Assembly (NCBI RefSeq): GCF_902713425.1
Contig: NC_081190.1
Location: 99,145,571-99,209,570 of the forward strand
DNA length: 64,000 nucleotides
Source: Acipenser ruthenus
Lineage: Eukaryota; Chordata; Actinopteri; Acipenseriformes; Acipenseridae
Direction: 5' to 3'
Shown: positions 60,543 to 64,000 of the stretch, in pieces
How positions within the stretch are numbered: position 1 is the stretch's first letter
Layout: each line of letters begins with the position of its first letter
Notes under the pieces: model-generated
What the model was told of the DNA's origin: nothing
The model's database searches: none
What the model saw: only the letters and a program-made list of their open reading frames with translations
Position numbers and translations under genes: made by a program

Positions 60543-60720
60543 AGAGTCACTTACAATAGGACCTGGGTTTTACATCTCATTTGAAGGAAGGAGCACAAGG
60601 AGGTTAAGGGACTTGCTCAGGGACAGGGTCACACACAATGAGCCAGTGGCTGAGCTGGGATTGAACCAGGAACCTCCCGGTAACAAGAGCTTTTCTTTAA
60701 CCACCTGACCACTAAGCCCC
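60512..60720 (+). mobile_element. (CTG)10 and SINE tail, unit 21
   Basis: 10 CTG repeats. Confidence 0.7.
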
Positions 60721-60803
60721 TTAAATCATATCTTGGCAGACAAACACTTTAATTAGACAACATAAAACCACATACAAGCAGATTTACAAGCAGGGCTGCA
60801 ATC

Positions 60804-61047
60804 GCGTTCGCGCTCTCCCCTGATGTTATAGTCAAAGTTAAAAACACAGGTATTGAAAGCAATTAGCGATTATCTATATATCTCCAGCAGGTGGCTCTGT
60901 CAGACTGGGAATGAGATTTTGTTTTTTCTTTCGGAGCGTATAATGTTCTAGAAAGTACCAAAGTGTTTTATGTACATGTATTGTGAAGTGTTTCATCTTG
61001 AGAAGACAAAGTAACGAGTCAGCGGCACGTGTATCAAAGTTACAAAG
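60804..61047 (+). pseudogene. Fossil U1 3' end and flank, unit 21
   Basis: Terminal 20-mer intact. Confidence 0.75.
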
Positions 61048-61891
61048 TTGCTAATATTAAAGAAGACGAGGTTCAGCGGTACAGTTGTTTTTTTAAAACA
61101 TAGTGTTTCAGTTCTGTACAGACGTTCTATGTCGTTATCCGTTATTGATTCAGCTTTATTTAGATGATTGCCTTTACCTTGTTTTAATTTCCCGTTCCTC
61201 TGAGATACGAATCTACCAGCTTTACATCTTTTTTTTTTTTTTTTTTAACGTATTCTCATTTTGTTGATCATTAATGCACATTTCTGTACTGTGGGTGTTG
61301 TCGAGCGATTGAAAACGAGACATTTTGTGTTTGAATTGAAAGTGATGGTCTCGAGGAGTCGAACAGGTCACAATAAGCCTTCATCCATGTATCATGTAAC
61401 CACATGTATGCTGTCTCTAACTGGAGGAGAGGGACCCTTGCCGTACTGCTCAGCCTAAAGAACCACACGAGTTGTTTGAAAGGGGGATTTATTTTGTAGA
61501 ATAAACATCAAATTGGTTTCAGGGCATACAGTCCTCCAACGGCAACACAGCTCAGTAGTACAGCTGAGATCCATTACAACACTGCTGCAGATTCAAACTA
61601 AAAGAGGGTAATATACAAAATGGATGCCTTTGAGAACTTAACACTTTCAATGCCAACGTGTGGCTACTACTTTGTGAACATACAATTTCGCAAGAATCTA
61701 ATGGCACTTTTAATGCTGCTATATACACACACAGACACACGGACACACGGGCCCGCACACGTGGAGCCCAGAGCTGCTTAAATGTTAACGTTTGTGACAA
61801 ATTAGAGATCTGGAAATCCCTCCCCCAACCTGTCATTGCATGAATGATATTAACTTAATACTATGAAAGAGATAAACCAAGACTGTCGTTC

Positions 61892-62011
61892 GCTTACGGC
61901 CATACCACCTTGAGAACGCCCGATCTCGTCTGATCTCGGAAGCTAAGCAAGGTCGGGCCTGGTTAGTACTTGGATGGGAGACCGCCTGGGAATACCAGGT
62001 GCTGTAAGCTT
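61892..62011 (+). rRNA. 5S rRNA, unit 22
   Basis: Consensus copy, last 5S in the window. Confidence 0.97.
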
Positions 62012-62681
62012 TTCTTTCTGCAGCTTGACAGGGGGCGCTATTTCCCTTGTTATTTATGTTACTAACCTGGAAGCTGTAAGTCTAAACATCGTTTTCTTTT
62101 TTTGGTTTTTTTATTGTCCCATTCCACACACGAACAAGTATTGTATCAGCCTTTACTGGTTTTGAAAACTGAGTTAGGACAGAAAGGGTTATCGTATTAT
62201 ATTCTAAGCCGAAACTACCAGTAGCGGTCCGATACAAACAAATGTGAACAGGGTTAAGACAAAAGTACTGACGAGTTTTGCTAGTTATGGTTAGTTTAAT
62301 TAATTAAAAAAAGAAATAACAGTTGATGAAGTACTTTTTATTATAGTAACAGAACGAGACATGTTTTAAAGCCACAAACTGCGTGTTTAGATTATTGTGC
62401 CAAACAAGAGAACAAAACGAGCATATCAACCAAGAACGGATTTAGTGACCCGTTCATTCGTTCGAGTTTATTTATATTATGTGTGACCTTAACAAATGTT
62501 TGACCAATGTTTTGCTTGCTTTCTTTTTGAAAGTCGTACATTTGTTACATTTTTTTTATTTCGTTTACGCAGACGTGTATACAGACCCGTCGCTTCTTTT
62601 GCGGAACATCTCACATGCTGCTGCACGAATGACGTCGTCCTGTGTAAATCCTGGCATCTTGTCCTCCAATGATAAAGGCGC

Positions 62682-62863
62682 ATGCAAATATATACCGAGA
62701 GGCATTACGGGAATGCAATTTATAAATACTTATACTGAAACCTGAAGGAACCCATTACACCCAACAGACTGGAAAGTGCGCTATGATAACAATGAAAATG
62801 TTATATTAGGAAAAGAGTGTTTCTTTAAATTGCAGATGTAGGCACCGTTTCTTTGAAAAATGT
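62682..62863 (+). promoter_or_regulatory. U1 promoter (DSE + PSE), unit 22
   Basis: Octamer 62682-62689, PSE 62842-62863. Confidence 0.87.
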
Positions 62864-62902
62864 CTCTTGTGGACGGGTGACGACTCGCAATGTGTACAAC
62901 TC

Positions 62903-63066
62903 ATACTTACCTGGCAGGGGAGATACCATGATCATGAAGGTGGTTCACCCAGGGCGAGGCTCGGCCATTGCACTCCGGCTGTGCTGACCCCTGCGAATTC
63001 CCCAAATGCGGGAATCTCGACTGCATAATTTCTGGTAGTGGGGGACTGCGTTCGCGCTCTCCCCTG
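62903..63066 (+). ncRNA. U1 snRNA, unit 22
   Basis: Consensus U1, last in the window; GTCGCAGG flank as in unit 21. Confidence 0.97.
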
Positions 63067-63418
63067 AAACTATGGTCAAAGACAGAAACAAACACGAACC
63101 CGTCGCAGGAAGGAACTCACTCACTCACTAGTTGTTCAACAACTCTCCGGCAGGCGGCTTCGTCACACAGGGAGTCAGGTTTTCTTTAAAAGGAGCTCAA
63201 TGTTTTTAGCTTTCTGACTGTCAAATAAATAGCTACGTGGTTCCTGCACATCTATTTCCATGTTTCGTTATTTTTTATTGACAAGACTAAAAGTAAAGAC
63301 TCAGCAGTGTCTGTATCAAAGTTTTTATTTTTATTTTAAATAATTGGAAATCATTTTCGAGCTTATCAGTTTTATTTATTTAGTTGATGTTTTTTATTCA
63401 GATAAACTGTGCATCACA

Positions 63419-63419
<1 letters not shown>

Positions 63420-63450
<31 letters not shown>

Positions 63451-63628
63451 AGAGTCACTTACAATAGGACCTGGGTTTTACATCTCATTTGAAGGAAGGA
63501 GCACAAGGAGGTTAAGGGACTTGCTCAGGGACAGGGTCACACACAATGAGCCAGTGGCTGAGCTGGGATTGAACCAGGAACCTCCCGGTAACAAGAGCTT
63601 TTCTTTAACCACCTGACCACTAAGCCCC
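63420..63628 (+). mobile_element. (CTG)10 and SINE tail, unit 22
   Basis: 10 CTG repeats. Confidence 0.7.
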
Positions 63629-63711
63629 TTAAATCATATCTTGGCAGACAAACACTTTAATTAGACAACATAAAACCACATACAAGCAGATTTACAAGCA
63701 GGGCTGCAATC

Positions 63712-63955
63712 GCGTTCGCGCTCTCCCCTGATGTTATAGTCAAAGTTAAAAACACAGGTATTGAAAGCAATTAGCGATTATCTATATATCTCCAGCAGGT
63801 GGCTCTGTCAGACTGGGAATGAGATTTTGTTTTTTCTTTCGGAGCGTATAATGTTCTAGAAAGTACCAAAGTGTTTTATGTACATGTATTGTGAAGTGTT
63901 TCATCTTGAGAAGACAAAGTAACGAGTCAGCGGCACGTGTATCAAAGTTACAAAG
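63712..63955 (+). pseudogene. Fossil U1 3' end and flank, unit 22
   Basis: Terminal 20-mer intact. The window ends 45 bp later in the spacer of the next unit. Confidence 0.75.
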
Positions 63956-64000
63956 TTGCTAATATTAAAGAAGACGAGGTTCAGCGGTACAGTTGTTTTT

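Larger units (their letters stand above)
1..64000 (+). repeat. Tandem array of 5S rRNA-U1 snRNA units (22 of each gene)
   Basis: The whole window is one head-to-tail repeat. Distances between successive 5S starts are 2916, 2921, 2917, 2916, 2922, 2909, 2916, 2908, 2906, 2921, 2914, 2916, 2890, 2906, 2915, 2891, 2932, 2905, 2905, 2904 and 2908 bp. Length differences come mainly from a T tract (13-18), a (CTCA)n tract (2-8), a (CTG)n tract (3-13) and the U1 deletion in unit 13. Units are nearly identical outside these tracts, as expected under concerted evolution by unequal exchange and gene conversion. Both edges of the window fall inside a unit, so the real array is longer. Confidence 0.98.

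Noticed and set aside
1-64000. Other snRNA genes (U2, U4, U5, U6), tRNAs or histone genes, which join 5S arrays in some animals
   Set aside because: No U2 or U5 5' ends, no U6-type gene and no complete tRNA box pair were recognised in the unit on either strand.
1-64000. CRISPR array or prokaryotic island because of the regular repeats
   Set aside because: The period is about 2.9 kb with near-identical content and clear eukaryotic RNA genes.
1-64000. Assembly artefact producing a false repeat
   Set aside because: Units differ by ordered private variants, tract lengths and mosaic patches, which simple duplication of one read or contig would not give. Copy number still needs long-read support.

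Overview
The window is one uninterrupted tandem array. A unit of about 2.9 kb (2890-2932 bp, mean about 2911 bp between successive 5S starts) is repeated head to tail about 22 times and runs off both ends. Every unit carries, on the + strand, a 120-nt 5S rRNA gene (Pol III) and, about 1.01 kb downstream, a 164-nt U1 snRNA gene (Pol II, snRNA type). There are 22 copies of each. No protein-coding gene is supported on either strand; the small recurring open frames are translations of the RNA genes, the CTG tract and AT-rich spacer.

Organism: a vertebrate, most likely a ray-finned fish. The 5S has the fish-like ends GCTTACGGCC and CTGTAAGCTT, U1 is vertebrate-type, and the spacer holds a MIR/L2-like SINE tail. 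5S genes linked to U1 are known from some fishes and bivalves, so the linkage has precedent. I cannot name the species.

Layout of a unit (unit 1 positions): 5' spacer with a T tract and a CA-rich stretch (1-723); TATA-like heptamer (724-730); 5S (754-873) with T-run terminator; a CTCF-like motif just downstream; spacer to about 1490; U1 promoter with CRE-like site, octamer (-221), ZNF143/Staf-like site and PSE (-61 to -40); U1 (1764-1927); 3' box; (CTCA)n; AT-rich spacer; (CTG)n; SINE tail (to 2503); then a diverged second copy of the U1 3' end with its 3' box and about 220 bp of U1 3' flank (2587-2830).

The units fall into two subfamilies. Type A covers units 1-12. Type B begins between about 34.07 and 34.57 kb and covers units 13-22, with short A-type patches in units 15, 17 and 20-22 that look like gene conversion. 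Neighbouring units share private variants and tract lengths, and units 1-4 resemble units 7-10, suggesting a six-unit block duplication of about 17.5 kb. Most RNA genes are identical. The exceptions are a U1 in unit 13 with a 23-nt deletion that removes the U1A-binding loop, a 5S C36A in unit 1, weakened 5S terminators in units 18 and 19, and U1 point variants in units 3, 4, 8, 11 and 12. The work of the array is to supply two highly expressed structural RNAs, one for the ribosome and one for the spliceosome, kept uniform by concerted evolution.
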